From an uncultured Bacteroidales bacterium (lineage in GTDB: Bacteria > Bacteroidota > Bacteroidia > Bacteroidales > Bacteroidaceae): a stretch of 22,810 nt of DNA. Each line of letters opens with the position of its first letter. The stretch's first letter is position 1. Under the pieces are notes generated by a model. It saw only the letters and a program-made list of their open reading frames with translations. It was not told the DNA's origin and did not search any database. Below, in pieces: positions 8,806 through 17,355 of this stretch. The DNA lies in contig CAMAMZ010000010.1 of the NCBI GenBank assembly GCA_945837185.1, forward strand, positions 1 through 22,810, read 5' to 3'. The position numbers and the translations under genes were made by a program.

Positions 8806-11800
8806 ATGAAAAAGAAAACAATACTTATCGGCCTGCTTGGAGCAGGCCTCATGTGTACCCCTTCGATTGCAGTAATGGCTGCACAGGCGAGTGGGTCCTC
8901 TTTCAACGTAGCTCCTCAGCAGACGCAAGGCTTGAAGGGAACCGTAGTGGATGCCACTGGCGAAACATTGATAGGTGCCAGTGTCAAGGTGGTTGGTACA
9001 ACCGTTGCAACGGTTACTGATTTGGATGGCAACTTTACGATTGTTTGCCAGCCTGGCACCATGCTCGAAATTAGCTATGTAGGCTATCAAACCGTGCAGG
9101 TAAAAGCCGTCAATGGCATGAAGGTTACCATGAAGGAAGACGGACAGTCGCTCAACGAGGTGGTTGTTACAGCCCTTGGTATCAAACGCGAAAGGAAGGC
9201 ACTTGGTTATGGACTCTCAGAAGTAAAGGGCGAGGAGCTCACCAAGGCTAAGGAAACAAATGTCATCAATTCGCTTTCTGGTAAGGTGGCAGGCCTCGTT
9301 GTTCAGAATACGGCAGGTGGTGCTTCCGGCTCTACGCGTGTCCTTCTTCGTGGTAACACGGAAATGGCAGGCAATAACCAACCTCTTTATGTAGTGGATG
9401 GAGTGCCTTTGGACAACACCAATTTCGGTAGTGCAGGTGAAGCGGGTGGCTATGATTTAGGTGATGGAATATCTGCCATCAACCCCGACGACATCGAAAC
9501 GATGACGGTATTGAAAGGTCCTGCAGCCTCTGCGCTGTATGGTAGTCGTGCTTCACATGGCGTAATCTTGATTACAACAAAAAAGGCAGAGAAGGACAAG
9601 ATCAGCGTAGAATACAATGGTTCATTTACCTTCGATACCCAATTGGCCAAATGGAACGAGATACAAGAGGTTTACGGTATGGGTTATGGAGGTAAACTGC
9701 CCACTTCCAGTACTTCGGGAACCAACTCAAGTTGGGGTCCTAAGGCCGACGATTTCGTATACAAGTACTTTGATGGCAAGGAGCATGCCTTTATGATGCA
9801 CCCTAACAATGCTTCTGACTTTTTCCGTACAGGTTTCACCACTCAGAATTCTGCCATTCTCTCTGTCAATTCAGGAAAAACGGGTATGCGCTTCTCCTTA
9901 ACCGATATGCGCAATAGGGACATCTTGCCCAACACAAATATGAACCGTGACAACTTCAATCTTCGTGTCAACACATCGGCAGGCCCAGTAGATTTTGACT
10001 TTAGCGCAAACTACACACGAGAGAAAGTGAAGAACCGTCCTGCATTAGGTGACTCACAAAGCAACGTGGGCAAGAACCTGATGACTTTGGCAGGCACTTA
10101 CAATCAGGCTTGGCTCAAAAACTATGAAGATGCAAATGGCAACTATCAGAACTGGAACGGTAACGACCAATATAACAAAAACCCATACTGGGATCTTTAT
10201 AAAAACAGCAACACCTCTAACAAAGATGTTTTCCGTTTCACGGGTAAGGCTATCTGGAACATCGACGAGCATCTGAAGTTGCAGGGCACCATTGGTACCG
10301 ATATCAACAGCATGGTATTTCAAGACTACATTGCCAAGACTACACCTGGCACACCGGCAGGCAAACTTGTTGATCAAATCTTCAACAATCGTACGCTGAA
10401 TGCAGAAATTCTTGCGCTCTACAGCAATTCTTGGGGCGATTTTGATGTCAATGCTACCGCAGGTGGAAACATCTTCAAGGTGAACAATAAGACCACTATC
10501 AATACTGGTCTCAATCAGCAGATGGATGGCATCCATAACATTATGAACTATCAGGAACAGAATGTTCGTGAGAGCATGTACAGAAAGCAGATCAGCTCAC
10601 TCTATGCCAGTGCCAGCATCGGTTACAAGCATACCTATTACCTGGAGGGTACCATCCGTGGCGACAAGTCATCGACACTTCCCGTACACAATAACACCTA
10701 TATATATCCTTCTATATCCGGTAGCTTCGTATTCTCAGAATTTATCAAAAACAAGAAAATCATCAACTATGGTAAGTTGCGTGCATCGTGGGCCAAGGTA
10801 GGTAGCGATACCGATCCATACCAACTGGCACTCACCTATGCTACGGGTAAATACAGTTATGCAGGCCATACTATTGGTATGATTAGCAACTCTACTCAGC
10901 CCAATAAGGATTTGAAACCTACTATGACAGATTCTTATGAGTTAGGTTTGGAGATGAAATTCTTTGGCGGCCGAATGGGATTAGACGTAGCTTACTATAA
11001 CCAAAACTCAAAGAACCAGATTTTGGCTCTGGCATCTACAACTACGTCAGGGTATGCTTACCGTCTGGTTAATGCGGGTGAAATACAAAACCAAGGTGTT
11101 GAGATTATGCTCAATGGTCGTGTGCTTCAAATCAAGGACTTTAGTTGGGACATGGGTGTCAACTTCTCCAAGAACTCCAATAAGGTGAAGGCACTTGTAG
11201 ATGGCATGGACTATTTTGAGCTGGCAAAAGCTACATGGTGTGGCGTATCGGTAGGTGCTCAGGTTGGTGAAGACTATGGTGCCATTCGCGGCAAGGATTT
11301 CAAGCGTACGCCTGATGGCCAGGTCATCATTGATGCCACAAGCGGTCTTCCATTGGTTGACCAGACTATCAAGACCATAGGAAACTCTTCTTGGGACTGG
11401 ACGGGAGGATTCTATTCTACTTTCTCTTACAAGAATTTCCGTCTCTCTGCATCATTTGACGTAAAAGTAGGTGCCGACATTTATTCTATGTCTATGAACT
11501 CAGCCTACAAAACAGGAAAGGCAATCCAAACATTGGCAGGCCGTGATGCATGGTATGCTTCAGAAGAGGCTCGAGAGGCTGCAGGCATGACCGATAGCCA
11601 GTGGCGTGCAGCAGGCAACTGCAAAGGCTATATAGCCGAAGGTGTGATTGACAACGGTGATGGCACTTATCGTAAGAACGACATTCCTGTGAATCCGGAG
11701 ATCTATTGGAAGGCGATAGCTAACAACGTGCAGAGCGCTTTCGTTTACGACAACTCTTATGTAAAGTGCCGTGAGATAACATTTGGCTATACCTTCCCAG

Positions 11801-11988
11801 AACGTATGCTTGGCAAATGGGCTAAGGGTTTGAATGTATCGTTTGTAGCACGCAACCCCTTCATTGTCTGGAAGAATATTCCCAATATCGACCCTGACTC
11901 TAGTTACAACACATCGGGCCTTGGCTTGGAGTATGGTTCACTGCCTTCACGAAAGAGTTATGGTATCAATGTAAATATGAAATTCTAA
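8806..11988 (+). CDS. SusC-like TonB-dependent outer-membrane oligosaccharide transporter (1060 aa)
   Basis: This is a complete SusC. I chose the ATG at 8806 because the protein then begins MKKKTILIGLLGAGL, a normal signal peptide; the open frame upstream to 8761 overlaps the GH5 gene. Residues 44 to about 120 are the carboxypeptidase-regulatory-like beta domain (GTVVDATGETLIGASV to ISYVGYQT). The NEVVVTALG motif marks the join to the plug domain, which includes LLRGNTEMAGNNQPLYVVDGVPLDN-type sequence (split here: RGNTEMAGNN, PLYVVDGVPL) and ALYGSRASHGVILITTKK. The remainder is the 22-strand barrel, ending in YGINVNMKF with a terminal Phe. It is expected to import glucan oligosaccharides with TonB/ExbBD energy, capped by the SusD encoded 51 bases downstream. 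No truncation or frameshift is seen. Confidence 0.97.
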   Translation: MKKKTILIGLLGAGLMCTPSIAVMAAQASGSSFNVAPQQTQGLKGTVVDATGETLIGASVKVVGTTVATVTDLDGNFTIVCQPGTMLEISYVGYQTVQVKAVNGMKVTMKEDGQSLNEVVVTALGIKRERKALGYGLSEVKGEELTKAKETNVINSLSGKVAGLVVQNTAGGASGSTRVLLRGNTEMAGNNQPLYVVDGVPLDNTNFGSAGEAGGYDLGDGISAINPDDIETMTVLKGPAASALYGSRASHGVILITTKKAEKDKISVEYNGSFTFDTQLAKWNEIQEVYGMGYGGKLPTSSTSGTNSSWGPKADDFVYKYFDGKEHAFMMHPNNASDFFRTGFTTQNSAILSVNSGKTGMRFSLTDMRNRDILPNTNMNRDNFNLRVNTSAGPVDFDFSANYTREKVKNRPALGDSQSNVGKNLMTLAGTYNQAWLKNYEDANGNYQNWNGNDQYNKNPYWDLYKNSNTSNKDVFRFTGKAIWNIDEHLKLQGTIGTDINSMVFQDYIAKTTPGTPAGKLVDQIFNNRTLNAEILALYSNSWGDFDVNATAGGNIFKVNNKTTINTGLNQQMDGIHNIMNYQEQNVRESMYRKQISSLYASASIGYKHTYYLEGTIRGDKSSTLPVHNNTYIYPSISGSFVFSEFIKNKKIINYGKLRASWAKVGSDTDPYQLALTYATGKYSYAGHTIGMISNSTQPNKDLKPTMTDSYELGLEMKFFGGRMGLDVAYYNQNSKNQILALASTTTSGYAYRLVNAGEIQNQGVEIMLNGRVLQIKDFSWDMGVNFSKNSNKVKALVDGMDYFELAKATWCGVSVGAQVGEDYGAIRGKDFKRTPDGQVIIDATSGLPLVDQTIKTIGNSSWDWTGGFYSTFSYKNFRLSASFDVKVGADIYSMSMNSAYKTGKAIQTLAGRDAWYASEEAREAAGMTDSQWRAAGNCKGYIAEGVIDNGDGTYRKNDIPVNPEIYWKAIANNVQSAFVYDNSYVKCREITFGYTFPERMLGKWAKGLNVSFVARNPFIVWKNIPNIDPDSSYNTSGLGLEYGSLPSRKSYGINVNMKF

Positions 11989-12039
11989 TCTTAGGTTGTA
12001 ACTGCAATAACAATTCTAACTCATAAATTATACTGCAAA

Positions 12040-13827
12040 ATGAATACTATTTTTAAGAAATATATAGGAACAAGGTGTCTCTCTATCGCTATACTGTGGA
12101 TAGCTGCCATTTGCGCCACGACTTCTTGCTCTGACGAAATGATGGAGCGCACCAATACCGACAATACCAAGGTGAGCGAGTTGGACCCTAATGCACAATT
12201 GACAACTGCTTTATTGCAGACCTATGGCGATTTTAGTTTGATGGATACCTACCGCAACTATATCACGGGATTCAATCAGCACTTTGCCGGTGGATGGAAC
12301 GTAACCAACTATGCAGGTTCCGTACATCATGAAGATGATCAGACCCGACGTATTTGGGACCGCTATTATGAACTGGCTATCAAAAACCTGGTAGATGCCA
12401 TCTACAAATCAGAAGACAAGGCAAATGTAAATGCTGCCCTTCGTATTCATCGTGTTTATATTTTGTCGGTGTTGGCCGATACTTATGGCGATATTCCTGC
12501 ACAAGAGGCAGGTTTAGGCTATATAGCTGGTATCGCAACGCCTAAATACGACACGATAGAGGATGTTTATAATCTGTTCTTTACAGAGCTGGACGCTTGC
12601 GAACAGCAACTGGGCACAGGCTCTGACATCATCAGCGGTGACGTTACCAGTCTGGGGGGCGATGTTACAAAGTGGAAGAAATATGCCAACGCCCTTCGCA
12701 TGCGTTATGCCATGCGCATTTCAGATATAAATCCAACGAGGGCGCAACAGGAGTTTGAGAAGGCCCTTAACAGTGAAGGTGGCTATATCGCTTCTGCTTC
12801 TGATGATGCTTACATCAAATATGCAGATTCACCTTATACCTATTATGAAGGTGCCAACGACTACGACTTCCGCACCAATGCCTTGTGTTCAATACTCTAT
12901 GGGCAAGATCCATCATCCCCCACCTTTATCTGCTCCACCCTGTTCTATCAGTTGCAGAATACGAATGACCCTCGTCTCTATCGTATCTGCCGTCACTACT
13001 ATAACATCAAACGCAGTCAGGTCAAACCCGACAAGGAGCAAAACATTGACCTTACCGACGAGGTGCTTGCTTATTTCGAGCGTAAGGGTATTGGCGAGGA
13101 GCCTTGTAATGTGGGAGCTGCTTGGTATGAAAACTGGATGAATGTGGCAGAAACCAGTGAGTTTCCCACATTGGCAACATTGGCTGCCCAAGATGCCAAT
13201 ATCTATGGTGATAAGGATTATCGTGCTCGTATGATGCGTCCGTTTTTGAATATTGATTTCGAAATGCCGTCTTGCCCTGGCATCCTCATCACATCGGCAG
13301 AAGTCTATTTCCTTATGGCAGAGGCAAAGACCAAGGGCTGGAATGTGCAAGGCGATGCCGAGAGCCTTTATGAGGCAGGTGTGAGGGCTTCGATGCAGAT
13401 GCTCAATGACTATTATCTCACCTCTAACAAGATTACAGAGGCCGAAATTAATACTTTCATTGCCAATAATCCACTGGGCACCAACCCTAAGGAAACCATT
13501 AATACCCAGGCATGGATTCTCCACATGATGAATCCGTCTGAAGCATGGGCCAATATGCGGCGGTCTGATTATCCAGCCATAGTAGATCGTAGCCGATTGG
13601 AAACATTCCCAGGCGACGGATTCGTCTATGACGACCCAGACCTCTCTATGCCTACACGCTTGCGCTATCCGGAATTGGAAAGCCAGTATAATAGTGTCAA
13701 CTACAAAGCTGCCATTGAACGCATGGGCGGTACAGATGATTGGCACAAGCGCCTCTGGTGGGACAAGGCTGATGTGCATGTGCAGAGTGTCTTCGCTCCT
13801 CCCTACGGTAAGGGATATATCAAGTGA
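12040..13827 (+). CDS. SusD-like outer-membrane lipoprotein, SusD-like_2 class (595 aa)
   Basis: This is the glycan-binding lid partner of the SusC just upstream. The signal peptide ends in a lipobox-like ATTSC with lipidated Cys30, followed by SDEMME, an acidic stretch suited to surface export. The body matches the SusD-like_2 class (often called SusD/RagB-family lipoprotein) more than the classical SusD. Signs are the early LDPNAQLTTAL, the FAGGWNVTNYAG loop, LADTYGDIPAQEAG, the motif WKKYANALRMRYAMRIS near residue 212, and the late SAEVYFLMAEAKTKGW helix. The first SusD in this window instead has the classical C-terminal core, so the two import systems are not recent duplicates. The ligand is presumably the same beta-glucan as for the operon's GH5; that is inference. 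Confidence 0.93.
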   Translation: MNTIFKKYIGTRCLSIAILWIAAICATTSCSDEMMERTNTDNTKVSELDPNAQLTTALLQTYGDFSLMDTYRNYITGFNQHFAGGWNVTNYAGSVHHEDDQTRRIWDRYYELAIKNLVDAIYKSEDKANVNAALRIHRVYILSVLADTYGDIPAQEAGLGYIAGIATPKYDTIEDVYNLFFTELDACEQQLGTGSDIISGDVTSLGGDVTKWKKYANALRMRYAMRISDINPTRAQQEFEKALNSEGGYIASASDDAYIKYADSPYTYYEGANDYDFRTNALCSILYGQDPSSPTFICSTLFYQLQNTNDPRLYRICRHYYNIKRSQVKPDKEQNIDLTDEVLAYFERKGIGEEPCNVGAAWYENWMNVAETSEFPTLATLAAQDANIYGDKDYRARMMRPFLNIDFEMPSCPGILITSAEVYFLMAEAKTKGWNVQGDAESLYEAGVRASMQMLNDYYLTSNKITEAEINTFIANNPLGTNPKETINTQAWILHMMNPSEAWANMRRSDYPAIVDRSRLETFPGDGFVYDDPDLSMPTRLRYPELESQYNSVNYKAAIERMGGTDDWHKRLWWDKADVHVQSVFAPPYGKGYIK

Positions 13828-13890
13828 TCAAATAAACATGAATCAAGAGAATATGAATAGAGGCTAAAACCTTTTTAAATAAACGATAAG

Positions 13891-14901
13891 ATGAAAAAGA
13901 TGATGAATCTAAATAAAGGTAAGATATTGAAGGCATTGACTATGCTTATAGCTATGAGCTTTGTTTTCACAGGCACCGCAACCATGTCTTCTTGCGCTTC
14001 CGACGATAGTCCATACTTTACGGTAACAGAGGATGATGACCCTCGAATCCTGAACACCGACTTGGCCGATCAGACAATAGACCGCAAGACCAATTTAAAG
14101 ATTGAAATCAAGGTAACTCCCGTTCACTACACCACAGTGACATGGTTGTTGGATGATGTGCAGATTGCAGAGGGACTTGTTATCGACCAGACACTGCCCA
14201 TAGGCACGCATACCTTGAAGGTGGTGGCTACAACAACAAAGGGCAAGACAACCTCACGTACACTCAATATTACGGTAACACCGGCAGCAGAAGATCCTGC
14301 CCTCGGCACTAATTCCATAGAATTGTGGGTAGCACCGGGTGCTACTACCACTATCCATCGATGCAGCAATCTGGGTACCATAACCAAGGTGCTTGTCGAC
14401 AACCAAGAGGTAGCCTTCGAGATTCTTGAAGAGGGCACAGCCTTGCAACTTACGGCTCCAGCCGATTTGCCCAATGGCGATTATGCCATCACTCTGTGTG
14501 ACAATGAAGGCAACCAATTCCCTGGCGGCACTATTAAGGTAACTACAGAACCAAGACCCAGTATGGAGGATACTCTTTGGGAAGGCCATCACTATGTATC
14601 ATGGGATTTGTCCGACAGCAGTCCCAATAAAGTGTTCAACCTTATCACCACAGAGCAGGTGGCCAAGTGGAAGGCTGGGCAGACCCTTCGTGTTTATTGC
14701 TCGCAAAATGAGGATGATAGCTATCATCAAATCAAGCTTGCTACCACATGGTGGACGGATTTGACTGCTGTCTACGAATTTGCCAATGGCAATGTTGTTG
14801 AACTGGAATTAACGCAGGAAACACTCGATTTGCTGAAAGAGCAGGCTGGCTTTATTTGTGTGGGTCATGGCTATTATGTAGATAAGGTAACTATCGAGTA
14901 A
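13891..14901 (+). CDS. Surface lipoprotein in the SusE/SGBP position, with Ig-like domains and a possible C-terminal carbohydrate-binding domain
   Basis: This gene lies 63 bases after susD and 19 bases before the GH3 gene, the usual place for a surface glycan-binding protein. The signal peptide ends MSSC (Cys35) followed by ASDDSP, a likely surface lipoprotein signal. Residues about 55-132 look like an Ig/PKD-like beta-sandwich (TIDRKTNLKIEIKVTP to SRTLNITVTP), and about 140-220 like a second. The C-terminal part (225-336) begins LWEGHHYVSWDL and includes a WHAxx-like aromatic patch (Trp230, Trp238, Trp287, Trp288) and ends in a GYYVDKVTIE strand. I recall similar C-terminal blocks in other Bacteroidota PUL lipoproteins but cannot name a family. 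The proposed role is holding glucan chains at the cell surface for the GH5 and SusCD proteins. Glycan binding is inferred from position and aromatics only. ATG 13891 is preferred; ATG 13900 is also possible. Confidence 0.75.
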   Translation: MKKMMNLNKGKILKALTMLIAMSFVFTGTATMSSCASDDSPYFTVTEDDDPRILNTDLADQTIDRKTNLKIEIKVTPVHYTTVTWLLDDVQIAEGLVIDQTLPIGTHTLKVVATTTKGKTTSRTLNITVTPAAEDPALGTNSIELWVAPGATTTIHRCSNLGTITKVLVDNQEVAFEILEEGTALQLTAPADLPNGDYAITLCDNEGNQFPGGTIKVTTEPRPSMEDTLWEGHHYVSWDLSDSSPNKVFNLITTEQVAKWKAGQTLRVYCSQNEDDSYHQIKLATTWWTDLTAVYEFANGNVVELELTQETLDLLKEQAGFICVGHGYYVDKVTIE

Positions 14902-14920
14902 TTCTATAAATCGTAAAATT

Positions 14921-17251
14921 ATGAAGAAAATATTTATTTCCATTTCTATGATGATGATGGCTTATGCTCTTCAGGCAAACACCCCCGCTTCAACCCCTGT
15001 TATCAAAAGCGATGCCAAGATTGAGGCGCAGGTGGAGAAGACGTTAGCCAAATTGACACTGGAGGAGAAGATAGGCCAGATGATGGAGTTGGTAACCGAC
15101 CTTTTCGGTGCCAATGACGATAAAGGTGTATTTTATATAGATGAGAAGAAAACAGATTCCCTTTTCTCACGCTATAAGATAGGTTCTATCCTTAATGCTC
15201 CTAACACCTGTGCTCCAACGGCTGAGCAATGGGAAAAATACATTGCGCAGATACAGAAAATCTCGATGAAGCGCATGGGTATTCCTTGTGTGTTTGGCCT
15301 TGACCAAAACCATGGCTCTACCTATACACAAGGGGGTACACTCTTCCCACAAAACATCAATGTGGCAGCTACCTTTAATCGTGAGATAGCACGCCGGTCA
15401 GCTGAAGCCACTGCCTATGAAACCCGTGCCGTAAGCGTACCATGGACTTACAGTCCTACAGTAGACCTGGGACGTGATGCGCGCTGGCCTCGAATCTGGG
15501 AGAATTTTGGTGAGGACACTTATCTCAACGCAGAGATGGGCAAAGCTATGGTTCTTGGTTTTCAGGGCGAGGATCCTAACCACATTGACCAGCAGCACAT
15601 CGCAACATCCATGAAGCATTTTATGGGCTATGGTGTGCCTTGGACAGGTAAAGACCGCACCCCAGCCTATATATCCCCTTCTGACCTGCGCGAGAAGCAT
15701 TTCGCTCCATTTCTGGCGGGTATTCAGGCAGGAGCTCTTACCGTAATGGTCAACTCCGCATCAGTTAATGGCATGCCTATGCATGCCAATAAGGACATTC
15801 TCACAGGTTGGCTCAAAGAAGAGACTGGATGGGATGGTGTATTGATTACCGACTGGGCAGATATCAATAATCTTTATACACGCGAGATGGTTGCTAAGGA
15901 TAAAAAGGATGCCCTCCGTATAGCCATTAATGCGGGTATCGATATGATTATGGAACCCTATTCAGCTGATGCCTGTGGTTATCTCATCGAATTGGTGAAC
16001 GAGGGTAAGATACCTATGAGCCGCATTGATGATGCTTGTCGACGGGTGCTCCGCATGAAATACCGTCTGGACCTCTTCAACAATCCTACGCAGAAATTAA
16101 AGGATTATCCGAAATTCGGTGGTGAGGAATTTGCAAAGTTGGCACTGGAGGGCGCTACTGAAAGTATGGTTCTTTTGAAGAACGAGGGGAATATATTGCC
16201 CTTGCACGCAGGTAAGAAAATTCTGCTGACAGGACCTAACGCCAACCAAATGCGTTGTCTGAATGGAGGATGGAGCTATACCTGGCAAGGACATCGTACA
16301 GATGAGTTCGCAAACAAGTACAATACCATCTACGAAGCATTCTGCAATACTTTTGGCAAGGAGAATGTCATCTTGCAACAGGGTGTTACCTATAACGAGA
16401 AGGGGAAATACTGGGAGGAGAATGAGCCTGATATCATGCGTGCGGTAGCTGCAGCCAAGGATGTAGATGTGATTGTTGCTTGTATCGGTGAAAATTCTTA
16501 TACAGAAACACCCGGTAATCTTACTGACTTATGGCTCTCTGACAACCAGCGCAACTTGGTAAAGGCACTCGCTCAAACAGGCAAGCCTATCATTCTTGTT
16601 CTGAATGAGGGACGTCCTCGTCTCATCGCTGATATAGAACCGCTGGCAAAAGGTGTTATCGACATATTCCTGCCCGGCAACTATGGCGGAGATGCCTTGG
16701 CTGACCTAATATCAGGCAAACAGAACTTCTCGGGTAAGATGCCCTATACTTATCCTAAGGAAATAAATTCCCTTGCCAACTACGATTTCAAAAAGAGTGA
16801 GGAAGTTGAAACCATGGAGGGGGCTTATGATTACAATGCCAAGATTACGCAGCAGTGGGGTTTTGGTCAGGGCTTGAGCTATACCTCTTATCAATACAAC
16901 AATCTTAAGGTAGACAAGGCATCATTTCGTCACAACGACATTCTCCGAGTTTCGGTTGATGTCAAAAACACGGGCAAAATGGCAGGCAAGGAAAGCGTGC
17001 TTCTCTATAGCAGCGACCTGATAGCCAGTATGGTGCCCGACGGCCGTCGCCTCCGAGCATTTGAAAAGGTGGCCCTTCAGCCGGGAGAGAGTAAGACGGT
17101 AACCTTTGAACTTAGGGCAAAAGATCTGGCTTTTGTAGGCTATGATGGCAAATGGGTTCTGGAAGAGGGCGACTTCAAACTGATGGTTGCCAATCAATCT
17201 GCCAACATTCATTGTGTAGACACTTACAAGTGGCAACAAGCCAATAAATAA
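14921..17251 (+). CDS. GH3 family periplasmic beta-glucosidase (exo-acting)
   Basis: This is a retaining exo-glycosidase expected to remove glucose from imported beta-gluco-oligosaccharides. The signal peptide (residues 1-19, ending ALQA) has no lipobox, which fits the periplasm. Domains: a TIM-barrel with EEKIGQMMELV, FGLDQNHGSTY, YSPTVDLGRDARWPR, GEDTYL, MKHFMGYG, and nucleophile Asp311 in LITDWAD; an alpha/beta sandwich with ESMVLLKNEGNILPL and the probable acid/base Glu529 in GENSYTETPG; and a C-terminal fibronectin-III-like domain from about 660 (VDVKNTGKMAGKESVLLY). The 776-residue length is normal for this domain order. It is the last gene of the operon. Xylosidase or other exo-activity cannot be excluded, but the pairing with GH5 favours glucosidase. 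I recall a close functional parallel in the GH3 enzymes of the Bacteroides ovatus xyloglucan and mixed-linkage glucan loci. Confidence 0.94.
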   Translation: MKKIFISISMMMMAYALQANTPASTPVIKSDAKIEAQVEKTLAKLTLEEKIGQMMELVTDLFGANDDKGVFYIDEKKTDSLFSRYKIGSILNAPNTCAPTAEQWEKYIAQIQKISMKRMGIPCVFGLDQNHGSTYTQGGTLFPQNINVAATFNREIARRSAEATAYETRAVSVPWTYSPTVDLGRDARWPRIWENFGEDTYLNAEMGKAMVLGFQGEDPNHIDQQHIATSMKHFMGYGVPWTGKDRTPAYISPSDLREKHFAPFLAGIQAGALTVMVNSASVNGMPMHANKDILTGWLKEETGWDGVLITDWADINNLYTREMVAKDKKDALRIAINAGIDMIMEPYSADACGYLIELVNEGKIPMSRIDDACRRVLRMKYRLDLFNNPTQKLKDYPKFGGEEFAKLALEGATESMVLLKNEGNILPLHAGKKILLTGPNANQMRCLNGGWSYTWQGHRTDEFANKYNTIYEAFCNTFGKENVILQQGVTYNEKGKYWEENEPDIMRAVAAAKDVDVIVACIGENSYTETPGNLTDLWLSDNQRNLVKALAQTGKPIILVLNEGRPRLIADIEPLAKGVIDIFLPGNYGGDALADLISGKQNFSGKMPYTYPKEINSLANYDFKKSEEVETMEGAYDYNAKITQQWGFGQGLSYTSYQYNNLKVDKASFRHNDILRVSVDVKNTGKMAGKESVLLYSSDLIASMVPDGRRLRAFEKVALQPGESKTVTFELRAKDLAFVGYDGKWVLEEGDFKLMVANQSANIHCVDTYKWQQANK

Positions 17252-17282
17252 TATAGTTGTTTACAAACCGTGTACAAAAGAT

Positions 17283-17333
17283 TATGCTCAGCGATGGTAC
17301 AACCTTGGTGGTTGCAGCCTATCGCTGAGCATA
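17283..17333. terminator. Bidirectional terminator between convergent GH3 and GH106-like genes
   Basis: A perfect 13-bp stem, TATGCTCAGCGAT at 17283-17295 and its complement at 17321-17333, encloses an inner hairpin CAACC-TTGGT-GGTTG (17300-17314). On the plus strand T-rich ATACTTCTTTTT follows; on the minus strand ATCTTTTG follows. It sits 31 bases after the GH3 stop and 22 bases beyond the 3' end of the convergent gene, so it can serve both operons. Confidence 0.8.
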
Positions 17334-17355
17334 TACTTCTTTTTAACAGGAATAT

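Noticed and set aside
12913..13779. Minus-strand open frame (288 codons) inside the second susD
   Set aside because: It is opposite a clear SusD coding sequence and its translation is rich in Cys, His and Ile without domain signs. Rejected as a shadow.
13838..13867. Nine-codon open frame between the second susD and the SusE-position gene
   Set aside because: It is too short, shows no other support, and is probably chance sequence in the leader of the next gene.
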